Positions 54,921 through 63,506 of a stretch of 64,000 nt of DNA are shown here, one piece after another. Position 1 is the first letter of the stretch, and every line of letters begins with the position of its first letter. The stretch spans positions 1 to 64,000 of the forward strand of contig JAPZUE010000018.1 of NCBI GenBank assembly GCA_027533385.1, given 5' to 3'. The notes beneath the pieces are model-generated. The model ran no database searches and had not been told where the DNA came from. It worked only from the letters and a program-made list of their open reading frames with translations. This stretch comes from Rhizobium sp. GTDB lineage: Bacteria > Pseudomonadota > Alphaproteobacteria > Rhizobiales > Rhizobiaceae. The position numbers and the translations under genes were made by a program.

Positions 54921-55394
54921 TTAAGCCTGGGCCGCCATCGCGGCGATCAGGCCGACTTCCTCGGCGCGTTTGCGCACGATCGGCGCGAGCGGCACGTCGG
55001 AGAAAGGCATGGTGCGCAGCTTCAGCTGGGCATCGCAGACCTTCTTGCCGCCGCTCGTGATCTTCGCCTTGGTGACGGCAAAGCCCGATCCGTCATGCTC
55101 GAGTTCCGCCTCGATGTCGAGGACGGCACCTGGCTCGACGAAGGTGCGCATCTTGGCGCCATCGACGGACATCAGGAAAGGCATGGCCTCGAAGTCCTTG
55201 ACCGCCAAGAGCAGCATGCCGGAGGCCTGCGCCATGGTCTCGATCAGGAGCACGCCGGGCACCAGCGGCATGCCGGGGAAATGCCCTTCGAAAACAGGGC
55301 TTTCCATCGGCACCACCGAGGTGGCCTTCAAACGACCAAGGCCGAGATCCACGCTCTCGACCTTGTCAATCATCTGGAAATATTCAAGCAGCAT
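54921..55394 (-). CDS. fabZ: 3-hydroxyacyl-ACP dehydratase FabZXL
   Basis: A 157-residue hot-dog fold dehydratase. The catalytic His is in FEGHFPGMPLVPGVLLIETMAQASG, followed by the usual Glu. It removes water from 3-hydroxyacyl chains during elongation. Within the acpXL cluster it acts on very-long-chain intermediates. It is distinct from the housekeeping FabZ, which usually lies with lpxD and lpxA. It begins 27 bases after the acpXL stop. Confidence 0.9.
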   Translation of the reverse strand: MLLEYFQMIDKVESVDLGLGRLKATSVVPMESPVFEGHFPGMPLVPGVLLIETMAQASGMLLLAVKDFEAMPFLMSVDGAKMRTFVEPGAVLDIEAELEHDGSGFAVTKAKITSGGKKVCDAQLKLRTMPFSDVPLAPIVRKRAEEVGLIAAMAAQA

Positions 55395-55421
55395 GACGAT
55401 GTCCGCTCCTTTGGAGACGGG

Positions 55422-55700
55422 TCAGCCCTTGGCGGCGCGAAGTTCGTCGATCTTGGCGCAGAGGTTCTTCAGAACGAAGTATTCTTCGGTCGAAACCTTG
55501 CCTTCGTTGACTTCCTGCGTCCACTGCTCGAGCGGGATCTTGATGCCGAATTCCTTGTCGATCGCAAAGACGATGTCGAGGAAGTCGAGGCTGTCGATGC
55601 CGAGGTCATCAATCGTGTGGCTTTCCGGCGTAATCGTCTCGCGATCGATTTCGCTGGTCTCAGCAATGATGTCGGCAACTTTGTCGAATGTAGCGGTCAC
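55422..55700 (-). CDS. acpXL: Acyl carrier protein AcpXL
   Basis: A 92-residue specialised acyl carrier protein that carries the very-long-chain 27-hydroxy fatty acid for lipid A. The phosphopantetheine attachment site is Ser37 in [14 protein letters not shown]. The acidic composition and the [16 protein letters not shown] helix fit AcpXL, which is longer than the housekeeping ACP. It is the first gene of the cluster, at its upstream end. Confidence 0.95.
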
Positions 55701-55805
55701 GCCAGTACCTCATATGTCTCAAATTCTGGGTTCCACATAAGGAAAACACTGTCAAATGCCAATGGTGGTTTTTTGCGACAGCGAAATTTGCGGCGTTAGT
55801 GTTGC

Positions 55806-57155
55806 CTAAACAGCAATCGAATGGCGTCCCTTGCCGTTCGACAGATAGCTGTCGAACACCGCAGCAATGGTGCGCGCAAACGGTCGACCGATCTCGGTGA
55901 TGACGAAACGATCGCCGTCGACCAGACACAGGCCGTCCTGGTTCGATTGGGCGAAGCCCTTCGCCTCCGACACGATGGCATCGACCGCATCGCCGAATTC
56001 CAAACGCAGATCGGCAAAGGACAGGACGAAGCGGCACATGATCTCCTCGATCACCCGGCGGCGCAGCTTGTCGTCTTCGGAGACCTCAATGCCGCGCACA
56101 GCCGTCAGCCCACCGGCATCCGCCATGCGCTGATATTCGCCGGTGGCCGGCATGTTTTGCACATAACCCTGCGGCAGCTGGCCGATCGAGGAGGCGCCAA
56201 GACCGATAAGGGCTTCTGCCGCATCATCGGTATAGCCCTGGAAATTGCGGCGGAGGCGCCCTTCCCTCTGGGCAATCGCCATCCGGTCGGAGGGCAGCGC
56301 GAAATGGTCGATGCCGACGGGCTCGTAACCGGCGGCAATCAGCATGGAGGCGGCAAGGTTCATCTGCGCGAAGCGCTCCTGAAGCCCCGGCAGAACCTCT
56401 TCCTTGATCATCGTCTGATGCTTCTTCATCCACGGCACATGCGCATAACCAAAGAGCGCGATGCGATCCGGGGCGAGCGACAGGATATCGTTGACCGTCT
56501 CCGTCAGGGTCTCCTCCGTCTGGTGCGGCAGACCGTAGAGTATGTCGCAATTGACGGAATGCACGCCCCGCGCACGGACGGCGTCGACAACTGATTTCGT
56601 ATGTTCGAATGTTTGTATACGGTTGATCGCCTTCTGCACCTCTGGGTGGAAGTCCTGAACGCCAAGGCTGGCGCGCGTCATTCCGATTTCAGCAAGCGCA
56701 TCGTAACGCGGCTCGTCGAGATCGTTCGGGTCCATCTCGACGCTGATTTCGACATCGTCGGCAAAGCGGAAGGCGGCTCTCAATGCGGCCATCAGATCGA
56801 TCATGTCCTGCGGCTGCACCATGGTCGGCGAGCCTCCGCCGAAATGAACAGCGGTCACGACCGCATCACGGCTGACGAGTGCGCCGACGGCCGCAATCTC
56901 CTTTTTCAACGATTCCAGATAGATCGCGATAGGCTCATACCGCAGCGTATGCTTCGTATGGCAGGCACAGAACCAGCAGAGCCGGTCGCAATAGGGCACA
57001 TGGATGTAGAGAGAGATTCGCTCCCGTCCAGAGAGCGCCTGAAGCCACTGCGCATATTTGCCGCAGTCGACACCATCGTGAAAATGCGGCGCCGTCGGGT
57101 AGCTCGTATACCTTGGCACGGCGCTGGAATACTTGGCAAGAAGCGGATTATTCAT
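55806..57155 (-). CDS. hemN: Oxygen-independent coproporphyrinogen III oxidase
   Basis: This radical SAM enzyme decarboxylates coproporphyrinogen III in heme synthesis under low oxygen. The [4Fe-4S] ligands are in VPYCDRLCWFCACHTKH (C-x3-C-x2-C). Others are FGGGSPTMVQP and SLGVQDFHPEVQKAINR, and the HemN C-terminal domain is present. The start MNNPLLAKYS has AGGGAGCC upstream; a longer frame that starts 31 codons earlier is unlikely. An anaerobox in the shared promoter with fnrN explains its low-oxygen use. Confidence 0.95.
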   Translation of the reverse strand: MNNPLLAKYSSAVPRYTSYPTAPHFHDGVDCGKYAQWLQALSGRERISLYIHVPYCDRLCWFCACHTKHTLRYEPIAIYLESLKKEIAAVGALVSRDAVVTAVHFGGGSPTMVQPQDMIDLMAALRAAFRFADDVEISVEMDPNDLDEPRYDALAEIGMTRASLGVQDFHPEVQKAINRIQTFEHTKSVVDAVRARGVHSVNCDILYGLPHQTEETLTETVNDILSLAPDRIALFGYAHVPWMKKHQTMIKEEVLPGLQERFAQMNLAASMLIAAGYEPVGIDHFALPSDRMAIAQREGRLRRNFQGYTDDAAEALIGLGASSIGQLPQGYVQNMPATGEYQRMADAGGLTAVRGIEVSEDDKLRRRVIEEIMCRFVLSFADLRLEFGDAVDAIVSEAKGFAQSNQDGLCLVDGDRFVITEIGRPFARTIAAVFDSYLSNGKGRHSIAV

Positions 57156-57221
57156 GATTTTTCGGCTCCCTGAGACCTGTCGAGATACGACCAAAGATAG
57201 CGTCGTCATGCACAGCGGCCT

Positions 57222-57235
57222 TTGACTTCGATCAA
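57222..57235. promoter_or_regulatory. Anaerobox between hemN and fnrN
   Basis: TTGAC-TTCG-ATCAA is a 14-bp FNR/FixK-type site with a 4-base spacer. It lies 67 bases before hemN and about 102 bases before fnrN. It may activate hemN and control fnrN itself. Confidence 0.85.
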
Positions 57236-57336
57236 TTTGCTGATACATTTCTCACGTAGAGTTTATCGAAACTCAGCGGCCCTGAATGGGCCATCGACCG
57301 GAGGCGGCGCAACGCGCCCGAGCCCGGTTGGACGGG

Positions 57337-58074
57337 ATGGCAAAGACCATGGACACCTACAGAAAACACTTTCCGGAATGTGAGGCTCCAGCCGTTTGCC
57401 GTTCCTGCGAGGCGCGCCATGGTGGACTGTGTTCGGTCCTCACGTCAGCCCAGTTGACCGAACTCAACAAGCACTCGATCCGCCGCCGTATCGACGCTGG
57501 CAATGAAGTCATCGGTCAGGGTGAACAGGTCGGCAGCTACAGCAATATTCTCAAGGGCGTGATCAAGCTGTCGAAGATGATGGCGGATGGCCGCCAGCAG
57601 ATCGTCGGCCTGCAATTCGCGCCGGACTTTCTAGGGCGACCCTTCCTCGGCGAGAGCACGATCACGGCAGAAGCCGCGACAGATACCGAAATCTGCACCT
57701 TCCCGCGCAACATCGTTGACCGCATGGTCGGTGAAGTCCCGGACATGGAGCGCAAGCTGCATGCCCAGTCGCTGAAGGAACTCGATGAAGCGCGCGACTG
57801 GATGCTGACCTTGGGCCGCAAGACGGCCCAGGAAAAGGTGGCGAGCTTCCTCTATCTGATCGCGACTCACATCGATCCGGAGAGCGAGGGCATCCAGACC
57901 TTCGATCTTCCGCTGTCGCGCGCCGATATCGCCGACTTCCTCGGATTGACGATCGAAACGGTCAGCCGCCAGATGACCAAGCTCCGCAAGGACGGGATCA
58001 TCGTGATCGAGAACAACCGCCACGTCATCGTGCCGAAGCTCGAACGCCTGCGCGATGCCGCCGGGATCGATTGA
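57337..58074 (+). CDS. fnrN: Transcriptional regulator FnrN (FNR family)
   Basis: A 245-residue oxygen-sensing regulator of the CRP/FNR family. The N-terminal cysteine set (CRSCEARHGGLC, C21, C24, C32, plus a later Cys) binds a [4Fe-4S] cluster that breaks in oxygen. A cyclic-nucleotide-type beta-roll follows. The C-terminal winged helix (SRADIADFLGLTIETVSRQMTKLRKDG) has the E-x-x-S-R recognition pattern of FNR proteins. Starts at MAKTMD (used here), MDTYRK or MGHRPE are all in frame. It probably drives the three anaeroboxes in this window. Confidence 0.95.
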   Translation: MAKTMDTYRKHFPECEAPAVCRSCEARHGGLCSVLTSAQLTELNKHSIRRRIDAGNEVIGQGEQVGSYSNILKGVIKLSKMMADGRQQIVGLQFAPDFLGRPFLGESTITAEAATDTEICTFPRNIVDRMVGEVPDMERKLHAQSLKELDEARDWMLTLGRKTAQEKVASFLYLIATHIDPESEGIQTFDLPLSRADIADFLGLTIETVSRQMTKLRKDGIIVIENNRHVIVPKLERLRDAAGID

Positions 58075-58137
58075 TTCGATCCACAACGGCCCGAACGCGG
58101 CCTTGATTTCAAGACTTCGATCGTCGTTGGAACCGGT

Positions 58138-59115
58138 TCACAGCAACCGGAAGGCAAGCCATGTCGCAGCGACGAACGCGGCCATGATCGAACAGGCAGC
58201 GTAGAATATCCCGATGCCCACGAGGATATCCCGGGGACCCGCATCGCTGCGGCCTGCTGCATGCATCATCGGCTCGCTGACCCGAACACCGCCATAGACA
58301 CGGGGGCCTGCCAGTTGCAGGTCGAGTGCGCCCGCCATCGCAGCTTCAGGCCATCCCGAATTCGGTGATCGATGCAGGCCGCTGTCGCGCAGCGCGGCAG
58401 AGAGAGACCGGCGACCGGACGGGACGCCGAGCTTCACCGCAGCAGCAAGTGCAATGAACACGGCCGAAACCCGCGCGGCAGGCCAGTTTGCGAGATCGTC
58501 GAGACGCGCAGAGGCCCAGCCGAAATCGCGGAAACGGTCGTTCTTGTGGCCGATCATCGAATCGGCGGTGTTCAGCATCTTGTAGGCGAGGATGCCGGGC
58601 AGACCGGCAATCGCATACCACAGGGCCGGCGCCACGACGCCATCGGCAAAATTCTCCGACAGGCTCTCGATTGCCGCGCGCGAAACACCGGATTCGTCGA
58701 GCGTCTTCGGATCGCGCCCGACGATCATAGCAACCGCCCGGCGACCGCCTTCAAGACCATCCTGAAACAACCCGTCCGCCACCGCCTGCACATGATCGCC
58801 AAGACTCTTTTGCGCCAGGAAGACAGCGACGACGACGATTTCGAGGAGCAGACCGATGAAACCGAGGTGCTGGAAGATCGAGGTCAAAAGCTGGCCGACG
58901 ACGACGGAAGCGACGAGCAGTGCGATGATCGTCACGACGCCATTCAGACGCCGGCCCTCGCCCGTGAAACTCGCTGTGTTCAGTCGCGTCTCGAAGAGAT
59001 CGATCGCCTTGCCGAAGATCACCACCGGATGCGGGATCCGGCGCCACAATGAGGGTGGATCGCCGACAATACGGTCAAGCGCGATGGCGGCAAGCAGAAC
59101 GAGGAAATGGCTCAT
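58138..59115 (-). CDS. cobD: Adenosylcobinamide-phosphate synthase CobD/CbiB
   Basis: A 325-residue membrane protein that attaches the aminopropanol arm to adenosylcobyric acid. The blocks RIVGDPPSLWRRIPHPVVIFGKAIDLFE, ESLSENFADGVVAPALWYAIAGLPG and YKMLNTADSMIGHKNDRFRDFGWASARLDDLANW are diagnostic. The gene overlaps cobC by four bases, within the four-gene minus-strand run cobA-cobB-cobC-cobD. Confidence 0.94.
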   Translation of the reverse strand: MSHFLVLLAAIALDRIVGDPPSLWRRIPHPVVIFGKAIDLFETRLNTASFTGEGRRLNGVVTIIALLVASVVVGQLLTSIFQHLGFIGLLLEIVVVAVFLAQKSLGDHVQAVADGLFQDGLEGGRRAVAMIVGRDPKTLDESGVSRAAIESLSENFADGVVAPALWYAIAGLPGILAYKMLNTADSMIGHKNDRFRDFGWASARLDDLANWPAARVSAVFIALAAAVKLGVPSGRRSLSAALRDSGLHRSPNSGWPEAAMAGALDLQLAGPRVYGGVRVSEPMMHAAGRSDAGPRDILVGIGIFYAACSIMAAFVAATWLAFRLL

Positions 59116-60116
59116 GCCGCAGGCCTCCGGAAAGATTGAAGTGCGTCGAGAAGCCGCCGGTCACCCTGAGCGTCGGGAGCGAGCCCAAAGCGAAGCCAGT
59201 CGCTGCGGTAATCGAACTTGCGCGTGAGAATATGATGGCGGCACAGGTGATGATGGAGTGCTGCCGCATACTCGTCTTCCACCAGTTGGAAGAGCTGCGT
59301 GCCGCCGCGAACCGTGAAACCAGCCTGGCGCAGAACCGCCGTGAGCCCCTCGGATCGCCGGTGAATGTCCCCGCGGATCGGGCCGGTATCGGAAGACATC
59401 AGCTGCTCTGCCAGAACAAGCGCCGGACCCGACACGGCCCAGGGCCCGAGCCATTCGGCAAATTTCGCCGCAAGCTGCTCCTCGGCGATCACGAAACCAA
59501 GGCGGATGCCGGCCAGACCAAAGAACTTGCCGAAGGAGCGGAAGACGATGACGTTGCGGCTCCCCTCACCCGCAAGGCTTTCGCCTGGCTCCGTGTCGCC
59601 GAAGGCCTCATCGACGACGAGCAGGCCGTCACGCGTGGCGAGATCGGCGGCAAGTCGGCAGAGCGTTTCGCGCGGAAAGAGGCGGCCATCGGGATTGTTG
59701 GGATTGACCACGACCACGAGGTGGTGATCCCGGGTGACAGCGTCGAGATCGATGATCTGATCGACGGCAAGACCCGCGAGTGTGAAGGCCCTGACATATT
59801 CGCCATAGGTCGGCGAGAAAACCGCGACACGACGGCCGGACGGCACCAGTCGCGGCAGAAGCTGAATGACCGACTGCGTGCCCGGAACGGGAAGCGGCAG
59901 GCGGGAACCGGAACCATAGTGGCGGCGTGCGGCTTCCCGGGCCGCCAGCTCGCGCTCCTGGTCCGGCAGACGATGCCAGGCACGCATCGGGATCTCCGGC
60001 AAGGCTGGCGGACACGGGTTGATACCGGTCGACAGATCGAGCCAGTCCTCGATCCGCCCTCCGAATTCCGCAGCCGCGGCGGCAAGCCCCCCGCCATGCT
60101 GGATCGGTCCGCTCAT
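59112..60116 (-). CDS. cobC: L-threonine-O-3-phosphate decarboxylase-type aminotransferase CobC
   Basis: A 334-residue PLP-dependent class I/II aminotransferase-fold enzyme that supplies the aminopropanol precursor of cobalamin. Landmarks are LDLSTGINPCPP, VVNPNNPDGRLFPR, the PLP lysine in FRSFGKFFGLAGIRLGF and SDWLRFGLAPD. It is the rhizobial CobC, comparable to CobD of enteric bacteria. It overlaps both neighbouring cob genes by four bases. Confidence 0.92.
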   Translation of the reverse strand: MSGPIQHGGGLAAAAAEFGGRIEDWLDLSTGINPCPPALPEIPMRAWHRLPDQERELAAREAARRHYGSGSRLPLPVPGTQSVIQLLPRLVPSGRRVAVFSPTYGEYVRAFTLAGLAVDQIIDLDAVTRDHHLVVVVNPNNPDGRLFPRETLCRLAADLATRDGLLVVDEAFGDTEPGESLAGEGSRNVIVFRSFGKFFGLAGIRLGFVIAEEQLAAKFAEWLGPWAVSGPALVLAEQLMSSDTGPIRGDIHRRSEGLTAVLRQAGFTVRGGTQLFQLVEDEYAAALHHHLCRHHILTRKFDYRSDWLRFGLAPDAQGDRRLLDALQSFRRPAA

Positions 60117-61417
60117 GGCATCTCTCCCGCGACGTCGATCAGATGCATGTAGGAGCCGGCGATTGTGCCACGTCTCAAGCCAACGGATCCGTGCGCTTCA
60201 CCAAGCGCGTCCTCGGCTTCGAACAGGCGATCCGCTTCGCCCTCGGAAATGACCGAGGAATAGTGAAACTCGTGCGCCGTGAACTGCCCGGCAAGAAAAT
60301 CGGGCGCAAGCGAGCGCAGGCGTCGATAGCCGAGATGGCGTTTGCGCCCCGCATAACTCGTCACCAGCGGCAGGAGGCCGAGCATGGCATGCCGGTCTCC
60401 GCCGGCATCGATCAGGCCCTCGCCGAGCACCATATAGCCCCCGCATTCGCCGTAGATCCTGGCACCACGTTCTGCGGCTTGCGCCATACCCCAGTGAAAC
60501 CTCCCGGCGGATGCGAGAACGCCGGCATGCAGCTCGGGATAGCCGCCCGGCAGGTAGACCGCGTCAGCGTCGTCTGCCGGCGGCTCATCTGCGAGCGGTG
60601 AAAAGAAGGAGAGCGCCGCCCCCACAGAGCGCCAGCCCTGAAGCAGATGCGGATAGGAGAAGGCAAAGGCTATGTCGCGGGCGACAGCTATGCGCTGGCC
60701 AAGCGGCGGAATGCCTTTGACAGGGGGGGTGTCGGCCGGTGGAGCGGCCCTCCCCGCCAGCGTGATCAACTGGTCGAGCTCGACACCCCTTTCGACGGCA
60801 TCCGCGGCACGCTCGATGAAGCTTTCGAGTGCGGAATGTTCGCCGGCCTGCACGAGACCAAGATGACGTTCGGGCAGCGCCAACTGAGGATCGGATCGCA
60901 GACTGCCGAGAACCGGCACCTGTGTTTCGGCCATGGCGGTGCGCAGCATTCGCTCGTGCCGGTCGCTGCCGACGCGATTGAGAATGACCCCGGCCACCTG
61001 CACGTCACTGCGGAACCGCGCAAAGCCGGTGGCAAGTGCTGCCACGGATTGCGAGGTGCGCGCGCAATCGATCACGAGCACGACGGGCAGCGACAGGAGA
61101 GCGGCAAGATCGGCAGCACTGCCGCGACCATCGGCGGCACCATCAAAGAGACCCATCATCGCCTCGACGATCAGGGCGCCGCTCGCCGCTGATCTTGCTG
61201 CCTGCGCCTTGAGATACGACGGGCGCATCGCCCAGGGGTCGAAGTTGAAGCAGGAAGAGCCACTGGCTGCGGCATGAAAGGCTGGATCGATGTAGTCAGG
61301 GCCAGCCTTGCCGGGTGCGACGGCATGCCCGCGCCGCGCAAGCGCCCGCATCAGGCCAAGCGTTACCACCGTCTTGCCCGAACCGGAGGCCGGTGCGGCG
61401 ATCAGCAGTCCGCTCAT
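60113..61417 (-). CDS. cobB: Cobyrinate/hydrogenobyrinate a,c-diamide synthase CobB
   Basis: A 434-residue ATP-dependent amidotransferase that amidates the a and c side chains of the corrin ring. The N-terminal part has the P-loop GSGKTVVTLGLMRALARRG and KAGPDYIDPAFH. The C-terminal glutaminase domain has the catalytic Cys in GECGGYMVLGEGLID and His in FTAHEFHYSSV. It overlaps cobC and cobA by four bases. Confidence 0.95.
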   Translation of the reverse strand: MSGLLIAAPASGSGKTVVTLGLMRALARRGHAVAPGKAGPDYIDPAFHAAASGSSCFNFDPWAMRPSYLKAQAARSAASGALIVEAMMGLFDGAADGRGSAADLAALLSLPVVLVIDCARTSQSVAALATGFARFRSDVQVAGVILNRVGSDRHERMLRTAMAETQVPVLGSLRSDPQLALPERHLGLVQAGEHSALESFIERAADAVERGVELDQLITLAGRAAPPADTPPVKGIPPLGQRIAVARDIAFAFSYPHLLQGWRSVGAALSFFSPLADEPPADDADAVYLPGGYPELHAGVLASAGRFHWGMAQAAERGARIYGECGGYMVLGEGLIDAGGDRHAMLGLLPLVTSYAGRKRHLGYRRLRSLAPDFLAGQFTAHEFHYSSVISEGEADRLFEAEDALGEAHGSVGLRRGTIAGSYMHLIDVAGEMP

Positions 61418-62271
61418 GCCGTGTCTTTCCGCTCCACGGCAAAGGGATCGGGCAGCAGCTTGCGTCCCGACAACGCTCCAAGCCAGTCGAGCGAGGGCCT
61501 GAGGCGCACGACTTCGCCGATCACGACAATCGCCGGCGGCTCGATGCCGGCCGCCAGCATGTCGGCCTCGGCCCGCCCGAGCGTGGTTTCAAGAACGGTC
61601 TGCTCCGGCGTCGCCGCATTGCAGACAAAGGCCACGGCCTCGCCGGGATGACGGCCAGCGGTCATCAGATTGGCCGCGATCTGGCCCATGTGTTTCATCG
61701 CCATATACATGACGATAACAGGCGAGCCGCGACCGATCGCATCCCAGTCGATCCTGTCAGGCACAACCCCGGAGGAATCATGGCCGGTCAGGAAGGTGAC
61801 GGCGTGGTTCACCTCGCGATGGGTGACCGGGATGCCGGCATAGGCGAGACCGCCGATGCCGGCAGTGATGCCGGGAACGATCCGGAAGGGCACGCCATGT
61901 TCGATGAGGGTCAACGCCTCTTCGCCGCCGCGACCGAAGACAAAGGGGTCGCCGCCCTTCAGCCGCAACACGCGATGGCCGGCCTTGGCAAGCTCGACGA
62001 GACGCAGCGAAATGTCGCGCTGCTTGGCCGATGGCTTGCCGCCACGCTTGCCGGCATATTCGAGCACGGCGCCGGTTCGCGCGAGTTTGAGGCAGTCTTC
62101 GTTGACGAGCGCGTCGTGCACGATGATATCGGCTTCCGACAGACCCTTGGCCGCGAGCAGCGTCAGAAGACCGGGGTCACCGGGGCCGGCACCTGCCAGC
62201 CACACATGACCGGGCTCGATGGCCGGCAGGCTTGTTGGCAGGGCAAGACGCGTCGTGTCACTCATGGTCAT
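61414..62271 (-). CDS. cobA: Uroporphyrinogen-III C-methyltransferase CobA
   Basis: A 285-residue SAM-dependent enzyme that methylates C2 and C7 of uroporphyrinogen III to give precorrin-2. Conserved motifs are VWLAGAGPGDPGLLTLLAAKG, VLRLKGGDPFVFGRGGEEA, GIPVTHREVNHAVTFLTGHD and the ATPEQTVLETTLG loop. It is the monofunctional SUMT type with no siroheme synthase domain. It is the first gene of the minus-strand cob run and is divergent from cbiD. Confidence 0.95.
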   Translation of the reverse strand: MTMSDTTRLALPTSLPAIEPGHVWLAGAGPGDPGLLTLLAAKGLSEADIIVHDALVNEDCLKLARTGAVLEYAGKRGGKPSAKQRDISLRLVELAKAGHRVLRLKGGDPFVFGRGGEEALTLIEHGVPFRIVPGITAGIGGLAYAGIPVTHREVNHAVTFLTGHDSSGVVPDRIDWDAIGRGSPVIVMYMAMKHMGQIAANLMTAGRHPGEAVAFVCNAATPEQTVLETTLGRAEADMLAAGIEPPAIVVIGEVVRLRPSLDWLGALSGRKLLPDPFAVERKDTA

Positions 62272-62378
62272 GGTCTAGGCCCCGTCCGAAGAAATTGCAA
62301 TTCCGTGACGCCGCTTTCCGCAACGAAGCTGCCGTCTGCCGCCTTCCTCAATCCGGTCGGCTCGCCTATAAGCGAGCC

Positions 62379-63506
62379 ATGAGTGACGCCGAGCGAAATG
62401 ACGCAAAGGAAGGCCAGCGGCTGGACAAGCCCGAGGGTGCGCCGCTGCGCACCGGCTGGACGACCGGCGCCTGCGCGACGGCGGCGACCAAAGCGGCTTA
62501 TACGGCGCTTCTGACCGGGCATTTCCCGGATCCCGTTTCGATCACGCTTCCCAAGGGCGAAACACCCGCCTTCGCGCTGGCCCGCGAAGGCTTCAACGCA
62601 GGCGGCGCCTTTGCGGGCATCGTCAAGGATGCCGGTGATGATCCGGATGTGACCCATGGTGCCACCGTAATCGCAGAGGTGACCCGCCTAGCCCCCGGAA
62701 GCGGCATCCGCTTTGTGGCCGGCGACGGCGTCGGCACGGTGACCAAGGCGGGTCTCCCGATCGCGGTCGGCGAGCCCGCGATCAATCCGGTGCCGCGCGC
62801 CATGATGACGGCCGAGATCGAGGCCCTGTCGGCGGCGCATCAGGTGTCACCGGATGTGGGAATCCGGATCTCGGTGCCGGGCGGTGCCGTCATCGCCGAA
62901 AAGACCTGGAACCCAAGGCTCGGCATTCTCGGCGGCATCTCGATCCTCGGCACGACGGGCGTGGTGCATCCCTTTTCCTGTGCAGCCTGGATCCATTCCA
63001 TTCATCGCGGCATCGACGTGGCGCGCGCCGAGGGGCTTACCCATCTCCTCGGGGCAACGGGATCGACCTCCGAAAAGGCGGCCCAGGACTTTCACGCCTT
63101 GCCCGATGGCGCGCTGATCGACATGGGCGATTTCGCCGGCGGATTGCTCAAGTATCTGAGGGCCCACCCGGTGCCGCGCCTGACGATTGCAGGCGGTTTT
63201 GCCAAACTGTCGAAGCTTGCCCAGGGCGCGCTCGACCTGCATTCATCCCGCAGCCAGGTCGACAACGCCTTCTATCTGGCGCTGCCTCAGACGCAGTCGC
63301 TTTCTCCGGAACTGCGTCTGACAATCGAAAACGCCAATACGGCCCTTGAAGTGCTCGAGGTCCTGACGAGAGAGAAGATTGATATCGCGGCAGCCGTCGC
63401 GGAGGCCGCCAAGACAACGGCGGAAGGCGTGCTGCGCGACAGTGGGGTGACCGTCGACATCATCGTCACCAACCGCAAGGGAACGATCATTGCCCATGCG
63501 CTCTAA
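62379..63506 (+). CDS. cbiD: Cobalt-precorrin-5B C1-methyltransferase CbiD
   Basis: A 375-residue enzyme. The opening LRTGWTTGACATAATKAAYTALL is diagnostic, followed by SVPGGAVIAEKTWNPRLGILGGISILGTTGVV. CbiD belongs to the cobalt-early (anaerobic) pathway and methylates C1 of the corrin ring. The start MSDAER begins 107 bases from the divergent cobA. It overlaps the cobK start by 11 bases. Rhizobia often carry CbiD where CobF is lacking; that reading is from family knowledge. Confidence 0.93.
   Translation: MSDAERNDAKEGQRLDKPEGAPLRTGWTTGACATAATKAAYTALLTGHFPDPVSITLPKGETPAFALAREGFNAGGAFAGIVKDAGDDPDVTHGATVIAEVTRLAPGSGIRFVAGDGVGTVTKAGLPIAVGEPAINPVPRAMMTAEIEALSAAHQVSPDVGIRISVPGGAVIAEKTWNPRLGILGGISILGTTGVVHPFSCAAWIHSIHRGIDVARAEGLTHLLGATGSTSEKAAQDFHALPDGALIDMGDFAGGLLKYLRAHPVPRLTIAGGFAKLSKLAQGALDLHSSRSQVDNAFYLALPQTQSLSPELRLTIENANTALEVLEVLTREKIDIAAAVAEAAKTTAEGVLRDSGVTVDIIVTNRKGTIIAHAL

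Noticed and set aside
62272..62378. Cobalamin riboswitch in the cobA-cbiD gap
   Set aside because: The gap of 107 bases is too short for a full cobalamin riboswitch and no B12-box core was seen.
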